Origin: Streptomyces sp. Ru73
GTDB lineage: Bacteria; Actinomycetota; Actinomycetes; Streptomycetales; Streptomycetaceae
Reading direction: 5' to 3'
NCBI RefSeq assembly: GCF_002920575.1
Contig: NZ_PQSQ01000035.1
Span: 1 to 64,000, forward strand
DNA: 64,000 bases
Of this stretch, positions 25,531 through 34,331 are shown one piece after another. The position numbers and the translations under genes were made by a program. The notes beneath the pieces are model-generated. The model was given only the letters and a program-made list of their open reading frames with translations. It did not search any database and was not told the DNA's origin. Every line of letters starts with the position of its first letter. Positions within the stretch are counted from its first letter, which is position 1.

Positions 25531-26988
25531 GTGGCCGACGAGCTCACTCCGGAGACCCCGGACGAGGACGAGCAGCCGATCAAGCAGCGCAAGAACGGCC
25601 TTTACCCGGGCGTTTCCGACGAGCTCGCCGACAACATGAAGTCCGGCTGGGCCGATACGGAACTGCGCGACCTCCAGCCCGTCGAGCAGGCCGCCAACGC
25701 CGCCGAGCGGCGCGCCGCGCTGTCCCGCCGGTTCCCGGGCGAGCGCCTGGTGATCCCCGCGGGCAACCTCAAGACGCGCTCCAACGACACCGAGTACTCC
25801 TTCCGCGCCGCGACGGAGTACGTGTACCTCACCGGTGACCAGACCGACGACAGCGTGCTCGTCCTGGAGCCCAACGGCGACGGGCACGACGCGACGCTGT
25901 ACCGCCTGCCCCGCTCCAACCGCGAGAACGGCGAGTTCTGGCTGGACGGCATGGGCGAGCTGTGGGTCGGCCGCCGGCACAGCCTCACCGAGGCCGAGGT
26001 GCTGTACGGCATGCCCTGCAAGGACGTGCGGGAGCTGGCCGACGCGCTGAAGGAGGCCACCGGGCCGGTCCGCGTCGTGCGCGGCCACGACGCCGGCATC
26101 GAGGCCGCGCTGACCGACAAGGTCACCGCCGAGCGCGACGAAGAGCTGCGCGTGTACCTCTCCGAGGCCCGCCTGGTGAAGGACGCCTTCGAGGTCGCCG
26201 AGCTGCAGAAGGCCGTCGACTCCACGGTCCGCGGCTTCGAGGACGTCGTGAAGGTCCTGGACAAGGCGGAGGCCACGTCCGAGCGCTACATCGAGGGAAC
26301 GTTCTTCCTCCGGGCCCGCGTCGAGGGCAACGACGTCGGCTACGGCTCGATCTGCGCCGCGGGACCGCACGCCTGCACCCTGCACTGGGTGCGCAACAAC
26401 GGCGAGGTCCGCTCCGGCGACCTGCTGCTGCTCGACGCGGGCGTGGAGACGAACTCCCTGTACACCGCGGACGTCACCCGCACGCTGCCGATCAACGGCC
26501 GCTACTCCGACGTGCAGCGCAAGATCTACGACGCGGTGTACGCGGCGCAGGAGGCGGGCATCGCGGCGGTGAAGCCGGGGGCCGGGTTCCGTGACTTCCA
26601 CGACGCGGCGCAGCGCGTGCTGACCGAGCACCTGGTGGAGTGGGGCCTCGTCGAGGGGCCGGTCGAGCGCGTCCTGGAGCTGGGCCTCCAGCGCCGCTGG
26701 ACCCTGCACGGCACGGGCCACATGCTCGGCCTGGACGTCCACGACTGCGCGGCCGCGCGTACCGAGTCGTACGTGAACGGCACGCTGGAGCCGGGCATGG
26801 TCCTCACCGTCGAGCCGGGCCTGTACTTCCAGGCCGACGACCTGACGGTGCCGGAGGAGTACCGCGGCATCGGCGTCCGCATCGAGGACGACATCCTCGT
26901 CACCTCCGACGGCAACCGAAACCTTTCGGCGGCCCTGCCGCGCCGCGCGGACGAGGTCGAGGAGTGGATGGCCCGCCTGAAGGGCTGA
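25531..26988 (+). CDS. pepP: Xaa-Pro aminopeptidase (M24B, PepP type)
   Basis: A 485-residue aminopeptidase P that removes N-terminal residues preceding proline. Residues about 60-200 form the N-terminal AMP_N domain (FPGERLVIPAGNLKTRSNDT region) and about 225-485 the pita-bread catalytic domain. All five metal ligands are present: Asp302 (LLLDAG), Asp314 (TADVTRT), His397 (HGTGHMLG), Glu428 (TVEPGL) and Glu452 (VRIEDD). No signal peptide, so cytoplasmic. The GTG at 25531 has GAGGAGG six bases upstream, which settles the start. A hairpin that overlaps the end of the convergent TetR gene probably terminates it. Confidence 0.94.
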   Translation: MADELTPETPDEDEQPIKQRKNGLYPGVSDELADNMKSGWADTELRDLQPVEQAANAAERRAALSRRFPGERLVIPAGNLKTRSNDTEYSFRAATEYVYLTGDQTDDSVLVLEPNGDGHDATLYRLPRSNRENGEFWLDGMGELWVGRRHSLTEAEVLYGMPCKDVRELADALKEATGPVRVVRGHDAGIEAALTDKVTAERDEELRVYLSEARLVKDAFEVAELQKAVDSTVRGFEDVVKVLDKAEATSERYIEGTFFLRARVEGNDVGYGSICAAGPHACTLHWVRNNGEVRSGDLLLLDAGVETNSLYTADVTRTLPINGRYSDVQRKIYDAVYAAQEAGIAAVKPGAGFRDFHDAAQRVLTEHLVEWGLVEGPVERVLELGLQRRWTLHGTGHMLGLDVHDCAAARTESYVNGTLEPGMVLTVEPGLYFQADDLTVPEEYRGIGVRIEDDILVTSDGNRNLSAALPRRADEVEEWMARLKG

Positions 26989-27089
26989 CGTCCTGCTGAC
27001 GGGCCGGCGTTCCGCGCCGGACGCTTCCGGGCGAGCGTCGGCGTTTCCGCGCGAGCGTCGGCCGCGCCACGCCGGGCGCGCCTGAAGGC

Positions 27090-27794
27090 TCAGCCGGTGT
27101 TCCCTCTGGAGGAGGGGACACCGGCTTCCTTCGTATCGGAGACCTCCCTGACCTCCCCCTCCGTGCCGGTGCGCTCCCTGCGGACGTACGCGCCCGCCTT
27201 GGCCGCCGTGTACGTGGCGATCGTCGCGGACTCGGCGAGTTCCAGGTCCAGCGGGCGGCGCACGACCAGCATCCGGTAGTAGAACGGCGCGCCCAGGGCG
27301 CCGACCACGGTCTCCGCGTCCGTGCCCTCGGGCAGCTCGCCGCGGTCGATCGCGCGCCGCACGAGGGCGCCCGCCAGGCCCAGCCGGTCGACGAAGAAGT
27401 CCCGCAGCACCTCTTCCGCGCGGGGGTCGCGGGCGGCCGCCGAGACGACGGCCTCGATCATGGCGCGGTTGCGGCTGTCCTCGTAGAACGTGCCGATGCC
27501 GCGGGCCAGGGCGCGCAGGTCGCCGCAGAGGGTGCCGGTGTCGGGTACGGGGACGACGGCGCTGCGTTCGCTGAGCAGCCCGCAGACCAGGCCCTCCATG
27601 GAGCGCCAGCGGCGGTAGATCGTCGCCGGGTGCACGCCCGACCGCTGGGCGACCCGCTCCACGGACAGCGCGGCGAACCCGCCCTCGCCGAGTTCGTCGA
27701 AGACGGCGGCGTACACGGCGTCACGCGTGCGCGCGGTACGGCCACCGGGCCGGGTTCGGCCGGGGCCGCCCGGGGGGAGCTGCGCGGTGCTCAT
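27090..27794 (-). CDS. TetR-family transcriptional regulator
   Basis: A 234-residue TetR regulator. The DNA-binding domain covers about 22-70 (RDAVYAAVFDELGEGGFAAL, then the helix-turn-helix SVERVAQRSGVHPATIYRRW). The C-terminal ligand domain is of the TetR_C type with DPRAEEVLRDFFVDRLGLAG. The last 25 residues are charged and probably disordered. The ATG at 27794 gives a normal N-terminus; the longer frame starts inside the promoter region. A 26-bp palindrome at 27848-27873, 54 bases upstream, is the probable operator for autoregulation. The next gene upstream runs in the same direction away from it, so other targets may be distant. Confidence 0.9.
   Translation of the reverse strand: MSTAQLPPGGPGRTRPGGRTARTRDAVYAAVFDELGEGGFAALSVERVAQRSGVHPATIYRRWRSMEGLVCGLLSERSAVVPVPDTGTLCGDLRALARGIGTFYEDSRNRAMIEAVVSAAARDPRAEEVLRDFFVDRLGLAGALVRRAIDRGELPEGTDAETVVGALGAPFYYRMLVVRRPLDLELAESATIATYTAAKAGAYVRRERTGTEGEVREVSDTKEAGVPSSRGNTG
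27092..27126 (+). terminator. Hairpin terminator for pepP inside the 3' end of the TetR gene
   Basis: AGCCGGTGTTCCCTC (27092-27106) pairs with GAGGGGACACCGGCT (27112-27126) with one G-U pair, followed by TCCTT. It lies about 104 bases after the pepP stop and uses TetR coding sequence. Confidence 0.65.
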
Positions 27795-27847
27795 AGAAGT
27801 GCTCCGGATTGCCAGCGATCGATCACAGCAAGTATTGTCCAAACAGC

Positions 27848-27873
27848 CGCTAACGCGAACGCGTTCGCATTAG
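27848..27873. promoter_or_regulatory. 26-bp palindrome, probable TetR operator
   Basis: GCTAACGCGAACG followed directly by CGTTCGCATTAGC: arms of 13 bases with one mismatch and a perfect 14-base core GCGAACGCGTTCGC. It is 54 bases upstream of the TetR start at 27794. Such uninterrupted palindromes are typical TetR operators. Confidence 0.75.
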
Positions 27874-27962
27874 CGCAACCCGCGCCCTGAGGCGCACCCA
27901 CCGGGGGACGCCGAGCACGGGGGACTCGGCATGGGGGTGCGCCCGGGGCGCGTTTCCTTCTC

Positions 27963-30149
27963 CTATGCGCCGGCCCGGTACTCGGCGAGGAACTCCTCGG
28001 CCTCCACGGTCCACGGGTGCGTCGGGCCCAGCGTCCGCGTGCGTCCCTCCACAACGGCGGTGCCCTGTTCGATGGCCTCCGCCGTCTCCCCGAGCGCGTG
28101 AAGGACCGAGCTCATCAGTGACCGGGAGTTCAGGGAGAGGGGGTAGTCCGGCCCGTACAGCCGCCCGGACGCCGCCACGGCCTCGCGGGCAGCGGTCAGG
28201 GCCGCCTCGGGCCGGCCGGCGTGGAACAGCGCGCGGGCGTGGACGACCTGGCTCACCACCGTGATGGGGTGGTCCGGCCCGAGTTCGCGGAGGCAGTCCT
28301 CGACGAGTTCCGTTCCTCCGTCGACCTCTGCGGCCAGCTCCGCCCCGGTCGGCACGTCCAGCAAGAAGGTCCGCGCCTGGAGCGTCAGAGGATGCGCGGC
28401 ACCGAGCGCGGCCGTGCGTCCCGCCAGCGCGCGCCGGATGAACGGCATGCACTCCGCCGGCCCGCCGAGGTGCTGCAGCGGGTACACCAGGGCGAGGCAG
28501 CTCGTCAGGGTGTCCAGCGCATCGTGGCCGAGCGTCCGTTCCCGCTCCGCGAGCACCTCACGGTGCAGCGCCTCGGACTCCTCGAACCGCCCGATCCGGA
28601 AGAGCACCCGCCCCAGGCGTTCCCGCAGTCGCAGGGTCACCGGGTGGTCCGCTCCCAGACGAGGCACCGCGAGGTCCACCGCCGCCCGCACGACCGTCAG
28701 CGCCGAGGCGTAGTCGCTGTCCCGGTGCAGGGCCACCACGAGGCGCAGGGCCGCTTCGGCCACCGCCACCACGGCCTGCTGCCCCACCTCCGCCCACGCG
28801 GCCGATCGTGTGAGCAAGGCCGTCACGTGCGGCGCCAGGAGGAGGGCCACCGGATCGTTCCTCCGGCGCTCCGACACGTCCGGGAGTGCGGCCGTCAGCT
28901 GCCGCGCAGCCGCGGTGACGAGCCTGTGGCGCTGCTCGGCGGGCGTGTCGCGGGACACGCTGTCGAGCAGCACACCGTGCGTGCGGAGGCACCGGACCGT
29001 TCCCGGCGCCAGTTCCGTCAGGGACTGATCGAGGAGTCCGCGCAGGGCCACTTCGACGCGGCGGGGAGGAAGCGCCTCCTCGATGGCGAGGCCGGACAGC
29101 AAGGACAGCGGCAGTGGGTCGCCCGACCAGCAGGAGAGGAGGCGGAGGAGGGTGACGGACTCCGGCAGGCCCTGCCGTTCCAGGGCGTTCAAGGAGAACT
29201 GCCACGTGCTGCTGACCAAGTGGCGGGAGTCGCTGTCACCGGCGACCTGCGCGCCCTGGTCGAGGAGGTCTATCGGGTCGATGCCCTCGCCGCCGTCGAG
29301 GTTGGCGCCGTACTGGGCCATCGTCCAGGGGTCGATGACCTGGTGGGCCAGGAAACCGCCGGCCAGCGTCAACGCCAATGGCAGGCGGCCCAGGCGTTCG
29401 GCGACGGCTTCGGCCTCCTCGAGGGTGCCGGCCTCCGGGGCCAGATCGCAGAGGACCTGCGCGGCGTCGGACTTCGGGAGGACGCCCAGCTGCAGCAGCT
29501 CCGCGCCCGGCCACCAGTGGCGGGCCGCCTGACGCGTCGTGACCAGGACCGTGCCGCGAGGGCTGGTGCGCAGCCAGCCGCCGTCCCTCAGCACCGCGGG
29601 GTCATCGGCGTTGTCGAGCACCAGCAGCCAGGGGCGGTCGGACCGGTCCAGGTGGTCCCAGACCAGGTCGGCCGCCGCGCGAAGCCCGCTGCGGGCCGCC
29701 GTCAGTTCCCCGTCGCCCGCGCCCCGGTCGGCCGCCACCGCGAGCATGCCCGTACGCAAGGACGCCGTGTCCGAGGCGTTCACCCACAGGCCGATGCGGC
29801 CCGCCTCGGACGTCGCGTGCTGGAAGAGGGTGTACGCGACGGCCGTCTTGCCGCAGCCGCCCAGGCCGTGCAGGACGTACACCTGGCCGCCCGCACCCGG
29901 AGCCACCGCGGCGCGCAGACGTTCCATCAGGCCGGTGCGGTCGCGCAGGACCACCGGAGCCCGGCCCACGGACGGCCAGCGGACGGAGTCCAGGCCGGAC
30001 CACGCCCCGCCGCCGGCGCCGCCGGTGCCGCCCTCGGAGCCGTGGTGGTGGTGCTCGATGATGTGCTGGTCACCGGACGCCTGGTAGACACGGCCATGGC
30101 CCATGGCCCTGGCGTCGTTGCCCCCGGTACCGGGATCGCCCCCGTTCAC
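27963..30149 (-). CDS. STAND-class NB-ARC ATPase with C-terminal tetratricopeptide repeats
   Basis: A 728-residue protein. The N-terminus is Gly-rich and carries VYQASGDQHIIEHHHHG (21-37), a motif I know from other actinobacterial NB-ARC and signalling proteins. The NB-ARC domain has Walker A GLGGCGKT (95-102), Walker B LLVLDNAD (175-182), TTRQ sensor-like and GRLPLALTLAGG motifs. From about 440 on, TPR repeats of the kinesin-light-chain kind recur with LGADHPVTL, LGHDALDTL, LGAAHPLTL, LGPDHPITV and LGPTHPWTV. STAND ATPases are molecular switches that oligomerise on ligand binding, often in immunity or gene regulation. No effector domain is recognisable. The GTG at 30149 has GGAGG 9 bases upstream; an upstream in-frame start adds 8 residues. 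Confidence 0.86.
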   Translation of the reverse strand: MNGGDPGTGGNDARAMGHGRVYQASGDQHIIEHHHHGSEGGTGGAGGGAWSGLDSVRWPSVGRAPVVLRDRTGLMERLRAAVAPGAGGQVYVLHGLGGCGKTAVAYTLFQHATSEAGRIGLWVNASDTASLRTGMLAVAADRGAGDGELTAARSGLRAAADLVWDHLDRSDRPWLLVLDNADDPAVLRDGGWLRTSPRGTVLVTTRQAARHWWPGAELLQLGVLPKSDAAQVLCDLAPEAGTLEEAEAVAERLGRLPLALTLAGGFLAHQVIDPWTMAQYGANLDGGEGIDPIDLLDQGAQVAGDSDSRHLVSSTWQFSLNALERQGLPESVTLLRLLSCWSGDPLPLSLLSGLAIEEALPPRRVEVALRGLLDQSLTELAPGTVRCLRTHGVLLDSVSRDTPAEQRHRLVTAAARQLTAALPDVSERRRNDPVALLLAPHVTALLTRSAAWAEVGQQAVVAVAEAALRLVVALHRDSDYASALTVVRAAVDLAVPRLGADHPVTLRLRERLGRVLFRIGRFEESEALHREVLAERERTLGHDALDTLTSCLALVYPLQHLGGPAECMPFIRRALAGRTAALGAAHPLTLQARTFLLDVPTGAELAAEVDGGTELVEDCLRELGPDHPITVVSQVVHARALFHAGRPEAALTAAREAVAASGRLYGPDYPLSLNSRSLMSSVLHALGETAEAIEQGTAVVEGRTRTLGPTHPWTVEAEEFLAEYRAGA

Positions 30150-30331
30150 CCCGTTCCCCCTCCCGCCTTGCACGGCACGGGAGTTCAGCGTAGATCACCA
30201 CGGCGTGCCTGGTCAGGGTGTTGGGGAAGGAGGGCGGAACGCCTCGACGGAGGGACCGGGAAGAGGGGACCTCGCCATCGGTCCGTACCTGGGCGCGGAG
30301 CCGCACCCCGTCCCGACGTCCCGGAGAAACG

Positions 30332-30949
30332 TCACGGCATCTGGAGCAGCGCGCCCTCTCGCCATTTGAGGGCCTTGTCGAAGCTGACCACGGCGCCGCG
30401 GCGGCCGGTGCGGTTGCGGTAGCGGACCTGGTCGGTCAGGGCCTCGATCAAGAAGAGCCCCCGCCCGTGCTCGGCCTGAGCGGGGGCGGGGGCGTGGCGG
30501 CGGGGCGGTGCGGGTTCCGTCAGCGGCGCACGGCCGTGCGGACCGGGGTCGGAACCGGAACCGGGGTCGGAGCCCGAGCCCGCCGCGCCGTCGTGCGCGC
30601 CGGGACCGGAGCCGCCGGAGTGGTCGAGCGCCCCGGCGCCGGCACCCGCACCGGCACTCGCACCCGCTCCCGCACCCGCTCCCGCGAGCCGGTCATGGAA
30701 GCCGGGCCCGGAGTCGGTCACCTCGATACGGCACGTGTCACCGTCGATGAACGCCGTGACGCGGTACTCCTCGGCCGTGCCGTCACCGTGCTCGACGGCG
30801 TTCGCACAGGCTTCGGACAGGGCGAGCGAGAGGTCGTAGCAGACCTCCGGGTCGACGCCCGCGGTCTCCATCGTCCCCAGCAGCAGACGGCGCGCGAGCG
30901 GAACGCTCGCTGCCTCCCGCCGAAGATGGAGGGACCACCAGATGCTCAT
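30332..30949 (-). CDS. HATPase_c protein with Gly/Ala-rich insertion in the ATP lid
   Basis: A 205-residue RsbW-like ATPase. The N-box is LSLALSEACANAVEHG (Glu46, Asn50, His54), G1 is VTDSGPG (Asp79) and G2 is HGRGLFLI (161-168). Between G1 and G2, where the ATP lid lies, about 70 residues are inserted: GAGAGAGASAG-type repeats followed by SGSDPGSGSDPG and a Pro-rich part. The DNA underneath is a hexanucleotide-like repeat (30560-30690). Most relatives have a short lid. The start at 30949 has AGGAGG ideally placed. It probably works as an anti-sigma or signalling kinase; no partner gene is adjacent. Confidence 0.85.
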   Translation of the reverse strand: MSIWWSLHLRREAASVPLARRLLLGTMETAGVDPEVCYDLSLALSEACANAVEHGDGTAEEYRVTAFIDGDTCRIEVTDSGPGFHDRLAGAGAGAGASAGAGAGAGALDHSGGSGPGAHDGAAGSGSDPGSGSDPGPHGRAPLTEPAPPRRHAPAPAQAEHGRGLFLIEALTDQVRYRNRTGRRGAVVSFDKALKWREGALLQMP

Positions 30950-31584
30950 CGCTCCAGCCTCCTGGCCGCGGCTCGACATATCGATACGTATTGCCGCACT
31001 CCATGGTCGGTAAGCGTGGGTTTGACGTGACTCCGCCCATTCGGCGGACGCGGTGATTGAGCGTACCGGTGTAAAAGGCCCACCGGCGCGCCCCTTCGTG
31101 CGCCCCTGCAATTGCGGTAGCGGGACTCCGGCCGATCTCGCACGGATTCGCCGGGCCGCTGACGCGCCGTCCGGCCTCCCGCCCTGGTCACGGCACGGAT
31201 GGCGCGCCGCGCGGATGAACAAATGAAACCGCTTACTGACCGTCTATGACCGTTTGCATCTTTCTACTGATTGCCCCTGCGAATACTGTGCCGCACGTCT
31301 GTGCGATAAGGGCGCCAGAAAGGCTGTCGGTGACCGTCTGGCCGCCCTCGGGGCGTTCAGCGAGCGGGTCTCCGGAATGTCCGGAATCGACCAGGGGCCC
31401 TGGACGGCCCCGCAAAGATGCTCCTACCCGGGCTCGCTCACTTATGCGAAATTGCGGCCCCCGGTCCCCGCCTGGCCGCCACCCGCGCCCCTGCCAGGCC
31501 GTACTTCCGTTCCGGCCGCGCCTCACCCTCGCCCCCTGTCCAACACCGCCCGCCCTGCCGTATGCGTCCGGTACGCGCAGTGGG
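30950..31584. other. Intergenic region between HATPase and the copper region
   Basis: 635 bases without a convincing gene. 31200-31330 is A/T-richer. A TTG-initiated frame at 31254 encodes a CPCEYCAARLC motif but loses coding character quickly. The region should contain the HATPase promoter and perhaps a promoter for the membrane protein at 31585. Confidence 0.5.
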
Positions 31585-32565
31585 ATGATGGCGGCCGTCA
31601 TGACTTCCCCCGAGGGGCGCGCCGCGGCCGATCTGCGGCTGCTGAGGGCCGCGGTGTTCACCGCGGTCTGCGTCGCGCTTGCCGCAGCGGGGCACATGAT
31701 CGGTTCCTGCGCCACCGTCCCGCTGTGGTCGCTCGGCGCGGGCTGCGTCGGCGTACTGGCCGTCGCCGCCCCCCTCGCCGGCCGCGAACGCTCGCTGCCG
31801 GGCATCGCCACGGCACTCGCCCTCGGACAGCTGGTGCTGCACGCCGTCTTCATGCTGGGCCAGCGCGGCCTGGCGATCCAGCTGCCGCAGGGCGGCGTGA
31901 ACGGGCTCAGCGACCGCGCGGCGATCGGGCTCGCACGCCAGATGACCTGCGGTTTCGGTACGGGGCAGCTCTCCGCGTCGCAGGCGCGGCAGATGCTCGC
32001 CGCGGCCGGCATCGGGCCCTCGGGGAGCACCGCGGCGGCCGCCGCCGGCGCACACGCCGGGCAGGGCGCGGCCGCGGACGCCTCGGCGGCCCACGCCGCC
32101 ATGACGCACGGCGCCACCGGACCCGGCATGGCAGGCCACGGCATGGCCGGACACGACATGGCCGCGCACGGTGCGGCCGGTGCCGGCTCCGGGCTGTCCG
32201 CCGCCGCCCAGCACCTCGGCCTCGGTTCCCTGACCGGGCTGCTGCCGTCGCTGCCCATGCTGCTCGGGCACCTGCTCGCGGCGCTGGCCGCCGGGTGGCT
32301 GCTGCGCCGCGGCGAGGCCGCGCTCTGGCGGCTGGTACGGCTGTCGGCGCCCGCCGCGCGGGAAGCGACGGCGGCCGCGTCGATGGGCGCGCTGCGTACC
32401 GCGCTGCGCCTCGTGCACGCGCTGTGCGCCGGGCTGCTGGGCGCCGCGGACCCTACCCCCCGCGCCCCCGTTTCGTACGAGCATGACAAAGCCGGGCCCG
32501 AAGAGCTCGCGCTCCAGCACAGTGTCGTCAGGCGGGGCCCGCCGCACTTCGCCCTCGCGGCCTGA
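31585..32565 (+). CDS. His/Met-rich integral membrane protein, probable copper handling
   Basis: A 326-residue membrane protein. Three hydrophobic helices lie in the first 100 residues and one or two in the region LLPSLPMLLGHLLAALAAGW. Between them is a loop rich in His and Met (AHAAMTHGATGPG, then MAGHGMAGHDMAAHG) of the kind that binds Cu(I). GHMIGSC in the first helix adds another Met-Cys pair. It precedes the copper-binding YcnI gene and the sco-ecuC-copCD-dtpA operon, so a role in copper movement is a fair inference. Starts at 31585, 31588 and 31600 are all possible; there is no Shine-Dalgarno sequence, so it may be leaderless. No named family recognised. Confidence 0.7.
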   Translation: MMAAVMTSPEGRAAADLRLLRAAVFTAVCVALAAAGHMIGSCATVPLWSLGAGCVGVLAVAAPLAGRERSLPGIATALALGQLVLHAVFMLGQRGLAIQLPQGGVNGLSDRAAIGLARQMTCGFGTGQLSASQARQMLAAAGIGPSGSTAAAAAGAHAGQGAAADASAAHAAMTHGATGPGMAGHGMAGHDMAAHGAAGAGSGLSAAAQHLGLGSLTGLLPSLPMLLGHLLAALAAGWLLRRGEAALWRLVRLSAPAAREATAAASMGALRTALRLVHALCAGLLGAADPTPRAPVSYEHDKAGPEELALQHSVVRRGPPHFALAA

Positions 32566-32692
32566 CGTCACACGCAGCTCACGCACGCCTCAGGAGGGGC
32601 CCCGGACGCGAGTCCGGGCGGGCTGACGTGCCGTCGCCGCACGCGCGCCACCCATCAGCCGTCCTTCTCTCCTGTCTGAGGAGTGTCCTGTC

Positions 32693-33511
32693 ATGTCGGA
32701 CAACACCCTGTCGAGCACCACCCCGGCCACCCCGGTCACCCAGGCCGCGCCGGCCACCCCCGCCGCCACGCCCGCCCGCCGCCGTACGGCGCTGCGCCGC
32801 GCCTCCCTCGTCGGCGGTGCCGCTGCCGGCACCGTCCTGCTGCTCGCCGGCCCCGCGTTCGCGCACGTGACCGTGCAGCCGGGGCAGGCCGCCAAGGGCG
32901 ACTACGCGACCGTCGACTTCAAGGTCCCCAACGAGCAGGACGACGCCTCGACCGTGAAGGTCGAGGTCGACCTGCCCGCCGACCACCCGCTGGCGTCCGC
33001 GATGCCGCAGCCGGTGCCGGGCTGGGACGTGAAGGTCACCAAGTCCAAGCTGGACAAGCCGATCGAGTCGCACGGCGAGAAGCTCACCGAGGCGGTCACC
33101 AAGATCACCTGGTCCGGCGGCAAGATCGAGCCCGGCCAGTTCCAGCAGTTCCCGGTCTCGATCGGCGCCCTCCCCGAGGACACCGACCAGCTCGTCTTCA
33201 AGGCGCTCCAGACGTACGACAACAAGGAGGTCGTGCGCTGGATCGAGCCCGCGAAGGAGGGCGCGCCGGAGCCGGAGAACCCCGCGCCGGTCCTCAAGCT
33301 CGTCGACGCGGACAAGGCCGGGCAGGACGGCGGTACGGACACCGCGAGCGCCCAGGACGGCAAGGGCGGCACGGACGCCGGCAGGAGCACCACGGCAGCG
33401 GCCGACGGCGGCACCGACAACACCGCCCGCGTCCTGGGCGCGGTCGGCATCGTGGTGGGCGTGATCGGCATCGGGTTCGGCGTCTTCGCCGGCCGCCGCC
33501 GTTCGGCCTGA
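32693..33511 (+). CDS. YcnI-type (DUF1775) periplasmic-side copper-binding protein
   Basis: A 272-residue exported protein. A Thr/Pro/Ala-rich leader and twin-Arg-like RRRTALRRAS precede a hydrophobic core and the cleavage site PAFA before His58. In YcnI proteins this mature N-terminal His binds Cu(II) as part of a histidine brace. Residues 58-200 are the DUF1775 domain (HVTVQPGQAAKGDYATVDF at the start, GWDVKVTKSKL inside). A linker and one membrane helix at about 245-262 anchor it, ending in GRRRSA. ATG 32693 has GAGGAG 10 bases upstream. A strong hairpin separates it from sco, so it is probably its own transcript or shares one with the upstream gene. Confidence 0.9.
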   Translation: MSDNTLSSTTPATPVTQAAPATPAATPARRRTALRRASLVGGAAAGTVLLLAGPAFAHVTVQPGQAAKGDYATVDFKVPNEQDDASTVKVEVDLPADHPLASAMPQPVPGWDVKVTKSKLDKPIESHGEKLTEAVTKITWSGGKIEPGQFQQFPVSIGALPEDTDQLVFKALQTYDNKEVVRWIEPAKEGAPEPENPAPVLKLVDADKAGQDGGTDTASAQDGKGGTDAGRSTTAAADGGTDNTARVLGAVGIVVGVIGIGFGVFAGRRRSA

Positions 33512-33543
33512 ACCGGCCGTCACCTCATGTGACCCGGCCGGGC

Positions 33544-33581
33544 GGGACCGGCCGGGCGCCGGGCGACCGGCGCCCGGTCCC
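33544..33581 (+). terminator. GC-rich hairpin after ycnI
   Basis: CCGGGCGCCGG (33552-33562) pairs with CCGGCGCCCGG (33567-33577) around GCGA, and GGGAC / GTCCC-type bases extend the stem. It separates the YcnI gene from sco. No U-tract. Confidence 0.55.
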
Positions 33582-33674
33582 GCCGGCACCCGGCCGCCGG
33601 CGGGCGAGCCCCGCCCGGCCCGGCCGCGTACCCCGGTCGACACCACCAACGGACATACGGGATATCACTCAGTA

Positions 33675-34331
33675 ATGCGCAGAACACCCAAGCTCGCGGC
33701 CGCCGCCCTCGTGGCCGTCGCGGCCCTCACCCTCACGGCCTGCGGCAGCGACGGCGACGGCGGGGGCGACGGCCCCGCGGCCAGCGTCTCCGGCACGCAG
33801 TCCAAGCCGGTCGTGACGCTCGACCAGCCGATGGAGAAGCCGGACCTGGTCCTCACGGACAGCGACGGCAAGAAGTACGACCTGATCAAGGAGACCAAGG
33901 GGCGGCCGACGCTGATCTACTTCGGCTACACCCACTGCCCCGACGCCTGCCCGGCCGTCATGGGCAACATCGACGTGGCGCGCAAGCAGCTCCCGAAGGC
34001 GGAGCAGAAGAAGCTGCGGATCGTCTTCGTCACGACCGACCCGGAGCGGGACACCCCGAAGCGGCTGAAGTCCTGGCTGACCGGTTTCGGCGCCGACATC
34101 GTCGGTCTGACCGGCGACTTCGACACCATCCAGGGCGCCGCCTCGTCCGTGAACGTCGGCGTCTCCAAGCCGGTCAAGAAGAAGAACGGTGACGTCGTCG
34201 TCGACCACGGGCTGCAGGTCCTGATGGCCTCCCCGAAGGACGACAAGATCCACTGGCTCGGCATGAAGGACGCGGGGGCCGAGGACTACGCCCACGCCCT
34301 TCCCAAGATCATCAAGGGGCAGAACCCGTGA
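33675..34331 (+). CDS. sco: Sco1/SenC copper chaperone, lipoprotein
   Basis: A 218-residue thioredoxin-fold copper chaperone anchored as a lipoprotein (lipobox LTAC, Cys23). The copper site is complete: Cys88 and Cys92 in THCPDACP, and His178 in VVVDHGLQV. Sco proteins deliver copper to cytochrome oxidase; in Streptomyces lividans Sco also serves the extracellular copper pathway that supports development, in an operon of the same gene order as here. The stop overlaps the next start (GTGA), so expression is coupled. ATG 33675 gives a normal lipoprotein signal. First gene of the operon sco-ecuC-copCD-dtpA. Confidence 0.94.
   Translation: MRRTPKLAAAALVAVAALTLTACGSDGDGGGDGPAASVSGTQSKPVVTLDQPMEKPDLVLTDSDGKKYDLIKETKGRPTLIYFGYTHCPDACPAVMGNIDVARKQLPKAEQKKLRIVFVTTDPERDTPKRLKSWLTGFGADIVGLTGDFDTIQGAASSVNVGVSKPVKKKNGDVVVDHGLQVLMASPKDDKIHWLGMKDAGAEDYAHALPKIIKGQNP

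Noticed and set aside
31254..31580. Plus-strand frame with a CPCEYCAARLC motif
   Set aside because: Starts with TTG, codon pattern is weak, and it passes out of frame with the real membrane protein gene. The motif may be chance.
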